Source: Hyphomicrobiales bacterium (GTDB lineage Bacteria > Pseudomonadota > Alphaproteobacteria > Rhizobiales > Rhizobiaceae). From it: 64,000 bases of DNA. Under the pieces are notes generated by a model, which was not told the DNA's origin, did no database searches, and was given only the letters and a program-made list of their open reading frames with translations. The position numbers were made by a program, and so were the translations under genes. Location of the stretch: positions 16,040 through 80,039 of the forward strand of contig UCIV01000009.1 in assembly GCA_900472575.1 (NCBI GenBank). The letters are read 5' to 3'. Shown one piece after another: positions 19,184 to 27,801 of this stretch. Within the stretch, counting starts at the first letter, position 1. Every line of letters starts with the position of its first letter.

Positions 19184-21412
19184 TTATCCTGCTGCTGCGA
19201 GCGACATTTCAGGCTTCAGCGACTGACCGCGAGAAGCACCGACGACCGCATCGACGTCGAGGATGAGCGCGACGCGTCCGTCGCCGAGGATGGTTGCGGC
19301 AGCGATACCCGGAACGTGGGTGTAGTTAGCCTCGAGCGACTTGATGACGACCTGGCGCTGGCCCTGGATCGCATCGACCATCAGGGCGCGCTGGCCACCG
19401 CCTTCGGATTCGACCAGAAGCGCGACGCCATCGACCGGATTGGCCTGGTTGGTGCGGAAGTTGAGGATGCGACCGACATCGACCAGCGGGCAGAACGAGT
19501 TGCGGATCGAGATGAGCCGCTGGTTCGCGCCAAAGGAGTGAATGGCGGAGGCTTCCGGCTGGAGCGTTTCGACGATCGCCGTCAGCGGCACGACCAGGGT
19601 CTGGCCGGCGACGGTAACGACCATGCCGTCAAGGACGGCGAGCGTCAGCGGCAGGCTCATGGTGAAGGTCGAACCGAGGCCCGGGCGCGAGGAGATCGAG
19701 ATACGACCACCAAGTGCCTGGATCGAACGCTTGACGACGTCCATGCCGACGCCGCGGCCGGAGATGTCGGAGATCTTGTCGGCGGTGGAGAAGCCCGGCG
19801 CGAAGATCAGGTTGTCGATTTCTTCATCCGAAAGGTTCGCATCGGGGCTGATGAGGTCGTTGTCGATCGCCTTCTGCTTGACACGCTCGCGGTTGATACC
19901 GCCGCCATCGTCCTGCAGTTCGATGAGGATGCGGCCCGAACGATGCTTTGCGGAAAGCTTGATCGTGCCTTCCGGATCCTTGCCGGCGGCTTCTCGCTTT
20001 TCCGGGCTTTCGATGCCGTGGTCGACGGCATTGCGGATCATGTGGGTGAGCGGCTCGGCGATCTTGTCGATGACCGTCTTGTCGACTTCTGTGTTTTCGC
20101 CTTCGGTGACGAGGCGGATCTGCTTGCCGACCATGTCGGCCACTTCGCGGACGATACGCGACATGCGCTGGAAGACCGGTTTGACCGGCTGCGCGCGAAT
20201 CGCCATGACCGAGTCCTGGATTTCGCGGGTGAGCTGCTGCAGCTCTTCCAGACCCATGTTGATCGAGGACACGCCGTTATTGTCGTTCTCGATAACACTC
20301 TGCGAGAGCATCGCCTGGTTGATAACGAGCTCGCCAACGAGGTTGATCAGGCGGTCGACGCGATCGAGATCGACGCGGATCGTCTGGCCGGCCGAAGATG
20401 CAGCGGCTGCGGCGTTGTTCTGGGTGGCAGCAGCAGCCGCGGCGGCTGCGGCGGCAGCGCTTTCCTTCTTTTCGACGGCAGCGTTGACGGCCTTGACGAC
20501 GTTCGCGGAAGCCTCTTCCGTCGCAGCGGTCTCGGTCTGCGGGGTCGGCTCGGCCGGCTCGTCGTCCAGTGCAGAGAGATCGAAAGGTACCGGGATCATC
20601 GGCAGCTCTTCGCCTTCGGATGCTTCGGCCGGCTTGACCTCCAGCTCGCAATCCCACTCGGCGAATTCGAAGACCGCGCGGACTTCTTCCTCGGATTTCG
20701 GCGTGGTGATGGAGATCTTCCAGCCGAAATAGGATGCTTCCGGATCCATGTTTTCCAGTGCGGGAAGCTGATCCATGTCGCAGGCAATGCCCATCTCGCC
20801 GAAGCGGGAAAGATCGCGCAGCAGAAGTGCCGCTTCGTTGCCCTTGGAATAGAGTTCACGCGTCGGCTTGAAGGTAACTTCGTAGGTGAACTGTTCGACC
20901 ACGTTCTCTTCTTCGCCGAAACCGTCGAAGGTGAAGGGGATCGGCTGGAAACCGCTGTCGTCAGTCGGCTTTGCAGGAGCAGCAGCAACGGGCTTTGCAG
21001 CCTTCGGTGCCTCGGCGGCCGGCAGAGCTTCGCCGTTGGCCAGAGCCTCCAGTTCCTTCACCAGTCCACGCGTACGGCTTTCCTCGACGCTGCCGCCATC
21101 ACGCGAGCAGGTCACGAGGTCGGCGAGCACGTCGGCCGACTTGAGCATGACCTTCAGGACATCCTGGTTCGGCTCCAGCTTGTTGGAGCGCACGCAGTCC
21201 AGCGTGGTCTCGAAGACGTGGGCAAAGGCCACGAGCTCTTCCAGACCGAATGCACCGGCACCACCCTTGATGGAATGAACGGCGCGGAAAACGGCGTTGA
21301 CCGTCTCGGGATCGCGATCCCCATCGTTCAGCTTGAGAAGACCGGATTCCAGTTCAGCGAGCTGCTCTTCGCATTCCTGAAAAAAGATCTCTTTGATTTC
21401 GTTCATATCCAT
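19184..21412 (-). CDS. cheA: CheA, chemotaxis histidine kinase
   Basis: 742 aa. P1 phosphotransfer domain with His46 (FRAVHSIKGGAGAFG), P2 region about 145-265, then a low-complexity linker with eleven consecutive alanines (319-329) and further Ala/Asn runs, P3 dimerisation, P4 ATPase (MIRNAVDHGIE; LQDDGGGIN; ISGRGVGMDVVK) and the P5 CheW-like domain to the end. It autophosphorylates and passes phosphate to CheY1, CheY2 and CheB. The long Ala-rich linker is striking but lies between functional domains. Starts 16 nt after cheY1. Confidence 0.98.
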   Translation of the reverse strand: MDMNEIKEIFFQECEEQLAELESGLLKLNDGDRDPETVNAVFRAVHSIKGGAGAFGLEELVAFAHVFETTLDCVRSNKLEPNQDVLKVMLKSADVLADLVTCSRDGGSVEESRTRGLVKELEALANGEALPAAEAPKAAKPVAAAPAKPTDDSGFQPIPFTFDGFGEEENVVEQFTYEVTFKPTRELYSKGNEAALLLRDLSRFGEMGIACDMDQLPALENMDPEASYFGWKISITTPKSEEEVRAVFEFAEWDCELEVKPAEASEGEELPMIPVPFDLSALDDEPAEPTPQTETAATEEASANVVKAVNAAVEKKESAAAAAAAAAAATQNNAAAAASSAGQTIRVDLDRVDRLINLVGELVINQAMLSQSVIENDNNGVSSINMGLEELQQLTREIQDSVMAIRAQPVKPVFQRMSRIVREVADMVGKQIRLVTEGENTEVDKTVIDKIAEPLTHMIRNAVDHGIESPEKREAAGKDPEGTIKLSAKHRSGRILIELQDDGGGINRERVKQKAIDNDLISPDANLSDEEIDNLIFAPGFSTADKISDISGRGVGMDVVKRSIQALGGRISISSRPGLGSTFTMSLPLTLAVLDGMVVTVAGQTLVVPLTAIVETLQPEASAIHSFGANQRLISIRNSFCPLVDVGRILNFRTNQANPVDGVALLVESEGGGQRALMVDAIQGQRQVVIKSLEANYTHVPGIAAATILGDGRVALILDVDAVVGASRGQSLKPEMSLAAAG

Positions 21413-21428
21413 CGGAAGAATTCCCGGT

Positions 21429-21794
21429 TCAGGCGGTTACACGCTCGATCGCATCAATGAGTTTTGCCGGATCGAAGGGCTTGACGATCCAGCCGGTCGC
21501 GCCGGCCTGGCGCGCACGGTTCTTCTTTTCGGCATCGCTTTCCGTGGTCAGAACCAGGATCGGGATGGCGCGGTATTTCTCGTTGCGGCGCACGCCTTCG
21601 ATGAAACCGAAGCCATCGAGGCGCGGCATGTTGATGTCGGTAACGATGACATCCGGCTCGCAGCCTTCGAGAACCTCAAGGCCCTCGACGCCGTCTTCTG
21701 CCTGGATCGTTTCGAAACCGGCATTGTTGAGGGTCACCAGAAGCATGTTCCGGATCGTCCGTGAATCATCCACGGTCAGTACTTTTTTCTTCAT
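21429..21794 (-). CDS. cheY1: CheY1-type chemotaxis response regulator
   Basis: 121 aa receiver domain: TVDDSRTIRNML (Asp9/Asp10), phospho-acceptor Asp53 in VIVTDINMPRLDGF, Thr in LVLTTESD and Lys in WIVKPFDPAK. Next to cheS and cheA it matches Sinorhizobium CheY1, the phosphate sink. Two nt after cheS. Confidence 0.94.
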   Translation of the reverse strand: MKKKVLTVDDSRTIRNMLLVTLNNAGFETIQAEDGVEGLEVLEGCEPDVIVTDINMPRLDGFGFIEGVRRNEKYRAIPILVLTTESDAEKKNRARQAGATGWIVKPFDPAKLIDAIERVTA

Positions 21795-21796
21795 TG

Positions 21797-22090
21797 CTAG
21801 ATCTCCTTAGCAATTAACTGGGTTTCGCTGATTCCAATCAGCGCCATCGTCTTTTCAAAGGCATCTGATGCCTTCTCGACGAGGAATGACTTCTTGTCGG
21901 CCTGCCATGCTGTGGCACCGGCAACCAGAACCTGGGCGCATTGCACGCCGACACGCTCCACCGCAGAGGCATCGATCACGATATCCTTGCCGCGCATGGA
22001 CATGAGCTTGCCGTGCAGCACCGATGCTTCATTGAGGTCGAGAACTGCCGAGAGAGCCAGTTTTCCGGATGCGGCCTTCTTTGCTGCCAT
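21797..22090 (-). CDS. cheS: CheS-like STAS-domain chemotaxis protein
   Basis: 97 aa, the length of Sinorhizobium CheS. Almost the whole protein is one STAS-like fold: LALSAVLDLNEASVLHGKLM, DIVIDASAVERVGVQCAQVL, and a helix at ASDAFEKTMALIG. CheS binds CheA and speeds CheY1 dephosphorylation in S. meliloti. Its start overlaps the last base of the upstream receptor stop (TGATG). Function inferred from family length, fold and position. Confidence 0.85.
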   Translation of the reverse strand: MAAKKAASGKLALSAVLDLNEASVLHGKLMSMRGKDIVIDASAVERVGVQCAQVLVAGATAWQADKKSFLVEKASDAFEKTMALIGISETQLIAKEI

Positions 22091-23715
22091 CAGCGTATTC
22101 CTTGCCGTTTGTAAAAGGGTTGCGCCTCGGCCTCAGCCAATGCGTGATGTCGGTCGGACAATGCGCCAACCGGCTGAACTGCCGGGCGCCTGCCATCGTG
22201 GGTATTCTGGACGTCGCGCTCGAAACCCTGCTGGCGGGCAATGCGGAATTCGCGCACCGTGCGGCCCAGTTCGAGAATGACGGTGTGCAGCTCATCGGCG
22301 CTTTCACCGGTATTGCGTGCGAAGCTCGCATTTGCACCGATCTCGTGGCTGAGCGACCCGATCTCCGAGGTGACGCGGTTCAGCCCGTCGGCCTGTTCGA
22401 CCGTGCGGCGGGCGACGCCGGTGATCGCATCGTTGATCTCGCCGACCTGCTGGACGATGCCGCCTATCGCCGCCTGGGTGCGGTGAACCATGTCGACACC
22501 GGCCCCGACCTGCGATTTGGTACCGGTGACCAGTGTCTTGATTTCGCGGGCCGCATCGGCGGAACGCTGGGCAAGCGCCCTCACCTCCTGCGCGACGACG
22601 GCAAAACCGCGGCCGCTATCGCCGGCGCGCGCCGCTTCGATGCCAGCATTGAGCGCGAGAAGATTGGTCTGGAAGGCGATCTCGTCGATGACACCGATGA
22701 TCTCACCGATCTTTTCGGCCGAATTCTCGATATCGGTCATGGCGCTGATTGCGCGGCCAACGATCTCACCGCTTTCTTCGACGGAACGGCGTGTCGCAAC
22801 GGCAGCGCTTTCGGCAGCCGACGTTCCGGCAACGCTTTCCTTGACGAGTGCGGAAAGCTGATAAAGGTCGTTATGCACTGATTGTGCCCGGCGCGCCTGC
22901 TCTTCCGAAGCGGCCGCGAATGTCGAGGCGTTGCGTGCCATGGCATCCGTCAGACCGATCGCCTGCATTCCGGCATTGTCGATCACGCCGACCGAGTTGC
23001 GCATGCCGCCGATCGCGCTTGACAGAAGTTCGGCCAGTTCACGATAGGCTTCCGGCACGTCATTCGGCAGGGCGGCTGTCAGATCACGCTCGGCGAGCGC
23101 GCCAATGACGGCGGCAAAGGTGTCGACCGCTTCGGCCTGATCGGCGGAGCGCTGGTCGGCAAGAGCGCGCTGGTGCTTCTGTCTCTGTTCATTGAAACGG
23201 AGCGAAACGGCGATTTCGACATCGACCATGACCAGGCGCAGGATGGCGGCGATGAGATCGCGCAGTTCCTGTTCGCGCCGGCGGGCACCGGGAAGGAAGG
23301 AGCGCGGCGCAAAATCCTCGACAGCGCCGAGTACCAGATGTTCGAGCATCACCGAATGGCCGGCGATATGCCAGCGCGGGTCGAGACCCATGCGGCTTTC
23401 AGTATCCGACAGAACCTTGACGCGATCTGCATAAAGCGCATCGAAGCGAGCGTCGGTCAGCACCGCCCAGTGGGACGCCTGAAGATCGTTGAGACGGTCG
23501 ACCTGCTGTTCGGTTTCGAAATGGCTGGAGGCTTCGGGAGAGGACTGCAAGCGTTGAAAGAGATCGCGCAGACCGTTCTTCAGATGGCCTTCGAGCTGTG
23601 GGCGACACCGGCGGAGCAGATCGCACAGATCGCCGTCGAGACCGGCGAATGCCAGTCTCTCGCCAAGGCTGCCTGCCTGGCGACGTCGAACCTGTTCGCT
23701 TGGCGTGTCCTGCAC
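22090..23715 (-). CDS. Soluble globin-coupled methyl-accepting chemotaxis protein (IcpA/McpE-like)
   Basis: About 541 aa with no transmembrane segment. Residues about 1-185 form a protoglobin-like sensor ([32 protein letters not shown]); residues about 260-490 are the receptor signalling domain with the hairpin tip [20 protein letters not shown], then [20 protein letters not shown]. At the place of the proximal haem-binding His of HemAT-type sensors (H-x-R-I-G-L) the sequence has E-S-R-M-G-L. No C-terminal CheR-tethering pentapeptide is seen. Start uncertain: the frame opens at TTG 23742, but GGGGA sits 6-9 nt before TTG 23718 and GTG 23715. First gene of the che operon; promoter should lie in 23716-24006. 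Confidence 0.9.
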   Translation of the reverse strand: MQDTPSEQVRRRQAGSLGERLAFAGLDGDLCDLLRRCRPQLEGHLKNGLRDLFQRLQSSPEASSHFETEQQVDRLNDLQASHWAVLTDARFDALYADRVKVLSDTESRMGLDPRWHIAGHSVMLEHLVLGAVEDFAPRSFLPGARRREQELRDLIAAILRLVMVDVEIAVSLRFNEQRQKHQRALADQRSADQAEAVDTFAAVIGALAERDLTAALPNDVPEAYRELAELLSSAIGGMRNSVGVIDNAGMQAIGLTDAMARNASTFAAASEEQARRAQSVHNDLYQLSALVKESVAGTSAAESAAVATRRSVEESGEIVGRAISAMTDIENSAEKIGEIIGVIDEIAFQTNLLALNAGIEAARAGDSGRGFAVVAQEVRALAQRSADAAREIKTLVTGTKSQVGAGVDMVHRTQAAIGGIVQQVGEINDAITGVARRTVEQADGLNRVTSEIGSLSHEIGANASFARNTGESADELHTVILELGRTVREFRIARQQGFERDVQNTHDGRRPAVQPVGALSDRHHALAEAEAQPFYKRQGIR

Positions 23716-24089
23716 CAAAAGTCGTCCCCAAAAACCACACAAACCGAGAATTCGGCGTGAGAGAAGCCATGCGGGTCAGGGACTGGAGATGGACAATGAA
23801 TGCCTTGGCACACAGGACATGATCCCGTGCCGTGCGAACGCGGTCACCGCAGTTTTCCTGACTTTTCTTGAGCGGATACCGGATTCAAACCGGTACGGCC
23901 TTGGCGGCTTCATGCCTTGGTGAGCAGACCGCAGTCGTCCCATTTGCCGTATAGTCCAATTTGTATGGTTAATTCCTTGCCCGAAGGTTAATGGACAGTA
24001 GATATCGGCCGTTTTGCTACAAAACGGCCATTGAAACCACGGTATCGGAACACCGTCCGGCAAAGACTGCAAGCAGAGGTTTCATCGGC
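23716..24089. promoter_or_regulatory. Intergenic region upstream of the che operon
   Basis: 374 nt between the TPR gene stop and the receptor gene, both on the minus strand. No credible gene. It contains a 6-bp-stem hairpin taccgg-attcaaa-ccggta (23877-23895) and the 10-bp hairpin listed separately. The che promoter must lie here, but no -35/-10 was assigned. Confidence 0.4.
24007..24029 (-). terminator. Hairpin after the TPR gene, probable terminator
   Basis: Perfect 10-bp inverted repeat ggccgttttg/caaaacggcc with a 3-nt loop, 61 nt after the TPR gene stop. There is no clear U-tract on either strand, so termination efficiency is uncertain; it does separate the TPR gene from the che operon. 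Confidence 0.55.
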
Positions 24090-26480
24090 TCAATTGTTCT
24101 TGGTTGTAAGATCGGCAATCGCTCTCAGGCCATCCTTGTTGCCGAGATCGGCCAAGGCCTGGAAGATACGCAGCGCTTCCGCCTGCCTGCCTATGTTGAG
24201 CAGGGCGTATCCGCGCAGGCTCATCAGATCGGTCTGTTCGGGCACGATCTGCGCCCGCTGATCGAGCGCGATCAGCGTCTCCCGGTAGCGGGCCGACTTG
24301 AACGAATTGACGGCCCTGTCGGCAAGGATGGATGCCTGCAGTTCGACGGCGCGGGTATTGTTCTGCGGTGCGATCGTTGCGGCGGCAGCCGCCTTGTCAG
24401 TCAGGCCGACACGCAGATAAGCGAGGCTCTTGCCGTAGGCGGCATCGGAACGGGCGGCCTGAGAGGAAGCCATGGTCGCGACATCGAATGCCTGCGCTGC
24501 TTCGAGCGGCCGGTTGAGATCCATCAGGCACCAGCCGCGGGCGAGAGCCTGATCCGGCGAAAGTTGGCGAGGGTCGACGGTAGAGGCGCACCCCCTGTTG
24601 ACTGGAGCACTGCGGGCAGGTGTAGCGCGTGACACACGCGGTGCGGGCCTTTCGACGGGCACAGGCCGGTAAGCCTGAGTGGCCGGTTCAGGCTGAGCGG
24701 CATAAGGCTGCTGGTTTGAGGGTTGCGGGTAGTAAGCCTGCTGGCGCGGCTGCGGCTGTAGTTGCTGCTGCACCGGATATTGCTGCATCTGCTGCGCAGG
24801 ATAGGGTTGCGTCTGCTGTTGCTGCGGCGGCGTAAGCTGCGAGAGATAATCCTGCCCCTGCATACGACGGCGATCGTCCTCACCGAGATTGGCGATGCGG
24901 TCGGACCTGCCGGCCCAGGTGCGCTGGATCGCCGCGACACCGGCCCTGTCGCCGAGATCGTTACGGCTCAGGACCAGACCATAGGCGGAAGGCTCGTCAT
25001 CCGGCTTCCATGTGAGCGCTGCGGCAAACCATTGAGCAGCCGTCGCCGGCTGGCGCATGTAACGCGCATACCATCCGAACTGCTGGGCCGCGGCTGCATC
25101 CTTCGCTTCGATGACGACAGGCGCCATGCGCGACAGCACTTCCTCCTGCAAGATCGGCGGAGGATCGATGGCGAGAAGGTTGGCGACGGCGGCCATATAG
25201 GCGGCCTTGGAGCCGGGCGACGTGTCACGCCATTTGTAGAGCACGTTTTCGGCTTCGAGCGGAGAATTCTGGCGTGTCAGGGTGAGAGCCAGGCCTTCAG
25301 CTGCAGAGGCGGTCTCTTCCTTGGTGAAGGCCTTGCGGAACCAACGCTCGGCGCCGCCGAGATTGTCGCGGCGATAATGATACCAGCCGAGCAGAAGCGC
25401 ATCGGACGCCAGTTCATCCTTTTCGGCCAGACGTTCCAGCCGCGTCAGATATTTGTCGGCGACGACGAGCTTGGGATCGGTATTGCCGTCGCCCACCAAA
25501 CGGCGGGCCAGATCATCACGCAGGCTTTCGAATTCGGGCTGCCCGTCCGCGCCGGTCCGTTCCTTCGACAGCAGTTCCTCGATCATGTCCGGCGCCAGCA
25601 ATTCGCTCGCCTTCTGGACCGTGGCCATCCGCTCCGAAGGATTGTCGCAGTTGCTGAGCACGTACAGATAGGCATCACGCGCCCGCGGCTTGCGGTCGGT
25701 ATCGGCAAAGGCTTCGGCAAGACGCCACAAGACATCGACTTCGCTGCAGGTCAGAAGCGTCGGGTTTTCCGCAGCGATGCGAATGACCTCGTCATAGGTC
25801 TTGGCATCGGATGCCGCCGTCAGCCGGGTGCGAGCCTCGGCAAGCTTCAACCTGTCTAGAAGATCGGCAGGCGGCTGCCAGCTCGGCTCGGCGGCCTGGC
25901 GATCGGAGATTGCCTTGCGCACATCGGCATAGCGCGCCTGTGCGTAGAGCTGCCACATGTTGTCCAACTGCGGATCTGTCGTCGGTCGTGCGGCCAGCGG
26001 ATCGGCCGGAGGTGTCCAGTTGGGATAGAGAGCTCGAAGACGGGAGATTTCGGCCTGTAGACGGGCTGTATCGCCTCGGGCGGCAAAATAGCGGAGCGCG
26101 CTTTCATCGACCTGCGGAGCCGAGGCTGACGGCTGAGTGCCCGGCCTCGACTGCGCTTGTGCTGGCGGCTGCGTCTGAGACTGATTCGGGAACTGCTGCG
26201 AAATCTGCGCACTCGGCTCCGAAGCCGGGGCAGTCTGCTGTGATTGTGCAATTACCAGTGGCGGGCGTCCGGCGCGCTGATCGGCTGGCGCCACGGTCGG
26301 AGATTGCGACTGCAATCGGTTCGTGCGGTTCACGTCTGTGCCTGCATAAAACGAATCAGCAGCAGTCAACGAACCGGTGATCTCGTTGAAATCGACGTCA
26401 GACGCCTGTTTGTAAGCGATCAATGCCGCTGCGGCCATGCCGAAAGCAGCTAAAGAGATCAGCGAAAACCGCATTTGCAC
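24090..26480 (-). CDS. Large TPR-repeat, membrane-anchored protein divergent from bcsN-bcsA-bcsB (BcsK-like candidate)
   Basis: 796 aa. An N-terminal hydrophobic segment (about 4-24) acts as signal or anchor; residues about 50-125 are Gln/Pro/Ala rich; about 130-560 and 665-790 are helical with TPR-type pairs (ARTRLTAASDAKTYDEVIRI, ADKYLTRLERLAEKDELASD, LGWYHYRRDNLGGAERWFRK). A second Gln/Pro-rich linker (about 545-640) separates the two helical blocks. There is no beta-barrel like that of BcsC. In Agrobacterium-type cellulose operons a TPR protein, BcsK, is thought to stand in for BcsC. Linkage to cellulose is inferred from divergent position 200 nt from bcsN. Confidence 0.8.
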   Translation of the reverse strand: MQMRFSLISLAAFGMAAAALIAYKQASDVDFNEITGSLTAADSFYAGTDVNRTNRLQSQSPTVAPADQRAGRPPLVIAQSQQTAPASEPSAQISQQFPNQSQTQPPAQAQSRPGTQPSASAPQVDESALRYFAARGDTARLQAEISRLRALYPNWTPPADPLAARPTTDPQLDNMWQLYAQARYADVRKAISDRQAAEPSWQPPADLLDRLKLAEARTRLTAASDAKTYDEVIRIAAENPTLLTCSEVDVLWRLAEAFADTDRKPRARDAYLYVLSNCDNPSERMATVQKASELLAPDMIEELLSKERTGADGQPEFESLRDDLARRLVGDGNTDPKLVVADKYLTRLERLAEKDELASDALLLGWYHYRRDNLGGAERWFRKAFTKEETASAAEGLALTLTRQNSPLEAENVLYKWRDTSPGSKAAYMAAVANLLAIDPPPILQEEVLSRMAPVVIEAKDAAAAQQFGWYARYMRQPATAAQWFAAALTWKPDDEPSAYGLVLSRNDLGDRAGVAAIQRTWAGRSDRIANLGEDDRRRMQGQDYLSQLTPPQQQQTQPYPAQQMQQYPVQQQLQPQPRQQAYYPQPSNQQPYAAQPEPATQAYRPVPVERPAPRVSRATPARSAPVNRGCASTVDPRQLSPDQALARGWCLMDLNRPLEAAQAFDVATMASSQAARSDAAYGKSLAYLRVGLTDKAAAAATIAPQNNTRAVELQASILADRAVNSFKSARYRETLIALDQRAQIVPEQTDLMSLRGYALLNIGRQAEALRIFQALADLGNKDGLRAIADLTTKNN

Positions 26481-26735
26481 CCCGGTCCCTGTCCATCCAA
26501 ATCATTTCGGCTCGTGCACACAAGCCCACATCTGACAGCAATTGGTTAAAGAATGAGGGCATATAGTTAACGAACAATTTAGATTTCGTAAGTAAATAAG
26601 AAATCATGAATACACAAAAGTGACTCGAACCGGCAGGCATTCCACAAATGGCTGCCCGGTGACCCTCGCAGAAAGCGGGCAATGAGTAATGCGTGTCTGC
26701 CCCAGGACTGGATTTTGATGACGGACGGACACTTT
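26481..26735. promoter_or_regulatory. Divergent promoter region of the TPR gene and bcsN
   Basis: AT-rich gap with repeated gttaa-type words and a near-perfect 10-bp inverted repeat ggcaggcatt/aatggctgcc (26632-26656, one mismatch, 5-nt loop) about 80 nt before the chosen bcsN start. It may be an operator or leader hairpin. No promoter boxes assigned. Confidence 0.4.
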
Positions 26736-27761
26736 ATGACTTTGCAGCCGGGATGGAGCGGTCGCCGTGCTGCTATCACGGCCTCCATAGGATTTGCAGC
26801 GCTCAGCCTCACCGGATGCGCAGGAAAGCCGATCCAATCCGAAGCCTTCATAAAGAGCGTTCCGCCGGAACAGGCCATGGTCATGCCACCGCCAGGGGGA
26901 CCCGCGGTCGTCAACATTATCGAACGACGTTTCAACAATGCCATCAGCCAGGACATCCATCTGGCGACCAACGCATCCACACCCGGACAGAACATGCTGA
27001 AGGTCCAGCTCTTTGGTACAGAGAGCGCCTACAGCCAGGCCGACAATAGTCTGGGCATGTCGTCGATCACCGAAGGACGCATCTCATCTGAAATGCGCCA
27101 GTCCCTGCCGCGTGTGGCGATGGCTAAATCACAGTTCTATGTGCAGAACGCCTATGGTCCATTCGGATATGCTTTCGGGCGCGGCAGAGGCTCCGATCTG
27201 TGCCTTTATGCCTGGCAACAGATCCGCACCCGCGACCAGGGCACGCCATTCGCCAACTACGGCGTGATCCAGATCCGCCTGCGAACCTGCGAGGCGAATG
27301 CCACCGAAGCAAAGCTCCTTTCGGTCATGTACAACTTTACGATCAACGCATCGGTCGATGCGCTCGGCTGGAACCCTTACGGTGCAAATCGCGAGTTCAA
27401 TTCCGCGGTCGGCACCACCGGCGCACCGATCTATCCGCGTCCGGCCTCTGCCGAGCCGATGGTCCAGACGCTGCCGCCGCGGCAGACGACGTCCTATGCG
27501 CCGCGAGTTCAGGTACGTCGTGTCCAGCCGGCCGCTCAGCCTGTGACGGCGCCGGGCGCACCGCCGCAGCTTGAGCCGCGTGGTCCCCGCGTACCTTCGC
27601 CTTTCGGCAACGGCTATTCTTCTGCCACGGGACGATCCTCCGATGGTTATGCCGCAACGACGACGCCAAACGGCGCGACGGTACCGGCAACCCAAAGGGT
27701 GGCCGTCCCGTCTCCATCCTGCACCATGGCAACCGACGGAGCAGACGTTGTCTGCCGCTGA
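26736..27761 (+). CDS. bcsN: BcsN-like lipoprotein, cellulose biosynthesis
   Basis: 341 aa from this ATG. The frame also has ATGs at 26682 and 26718; 26736 gives a standard lipoprotein signal, RRAAITASIGFAALSLTGC, with lipobox LTGC (Cys28). The following part (VPPEQAMVMPPPGGPAVVNI, FNNAISQDIHLATNASTPGQ) matches the BcsN type found before bcsA in rhizobia and Agrobacterium; the C-terminal ~100 residues are Pro/Ala rich and disordered. Its biochemical role is unknown. It lies 40 nt before bcsA in the same direction. Confidence 0.82.
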   Translation: MTLQPGWSGRRAAITASIGFAALSLTGCAGKPIQSEAFIKSVPPEQAMVMPPPGGPAVVNIIERRFNNAISQDIHLATNASTPGQNMLKVQLFGTESAYSQADNSLGMSSITEGRISSEMRQSLPRVAMAKSQFYVQNAYGPFGYAFGRGRGSDLCLYAWQQIRTRDQGTPFANYGVIQIRLRTCEANATEAKLLSVMYNFTINASVDALGWNPYGANREFNSAVGTTGAPIYPRPASAEPMVQTLPPRQTTSYAPRVQVRRVQPAAQPVTAPGAPPQLEPRGPRVPSPFGNGYSSATGRSSDGYAATTTPNGATVPATQRVAVPSPSCTMATDGADVVCR

Positions 27762-27801
27762 TCCTGTTGTCCGTATTCGGCTCTCATCGAGGTAGTCCGC
27801 C

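Noticed and set aside
19316..21460. 714-codon open frame on the plus strand
   Set aside because: Antisense to cheA, whose domains and catalytic residues are complete; the translated sequence shows Asp/Arg-rich shadow composition.
23776..24072. 98-codon minus-strand ORF upstream of the chemoreceptor
   Set aside because: No Shine-Dalgarno, no family resemblance, and it crosses the hairpin at 24007-24029; the region is better explained as promoter DNA.
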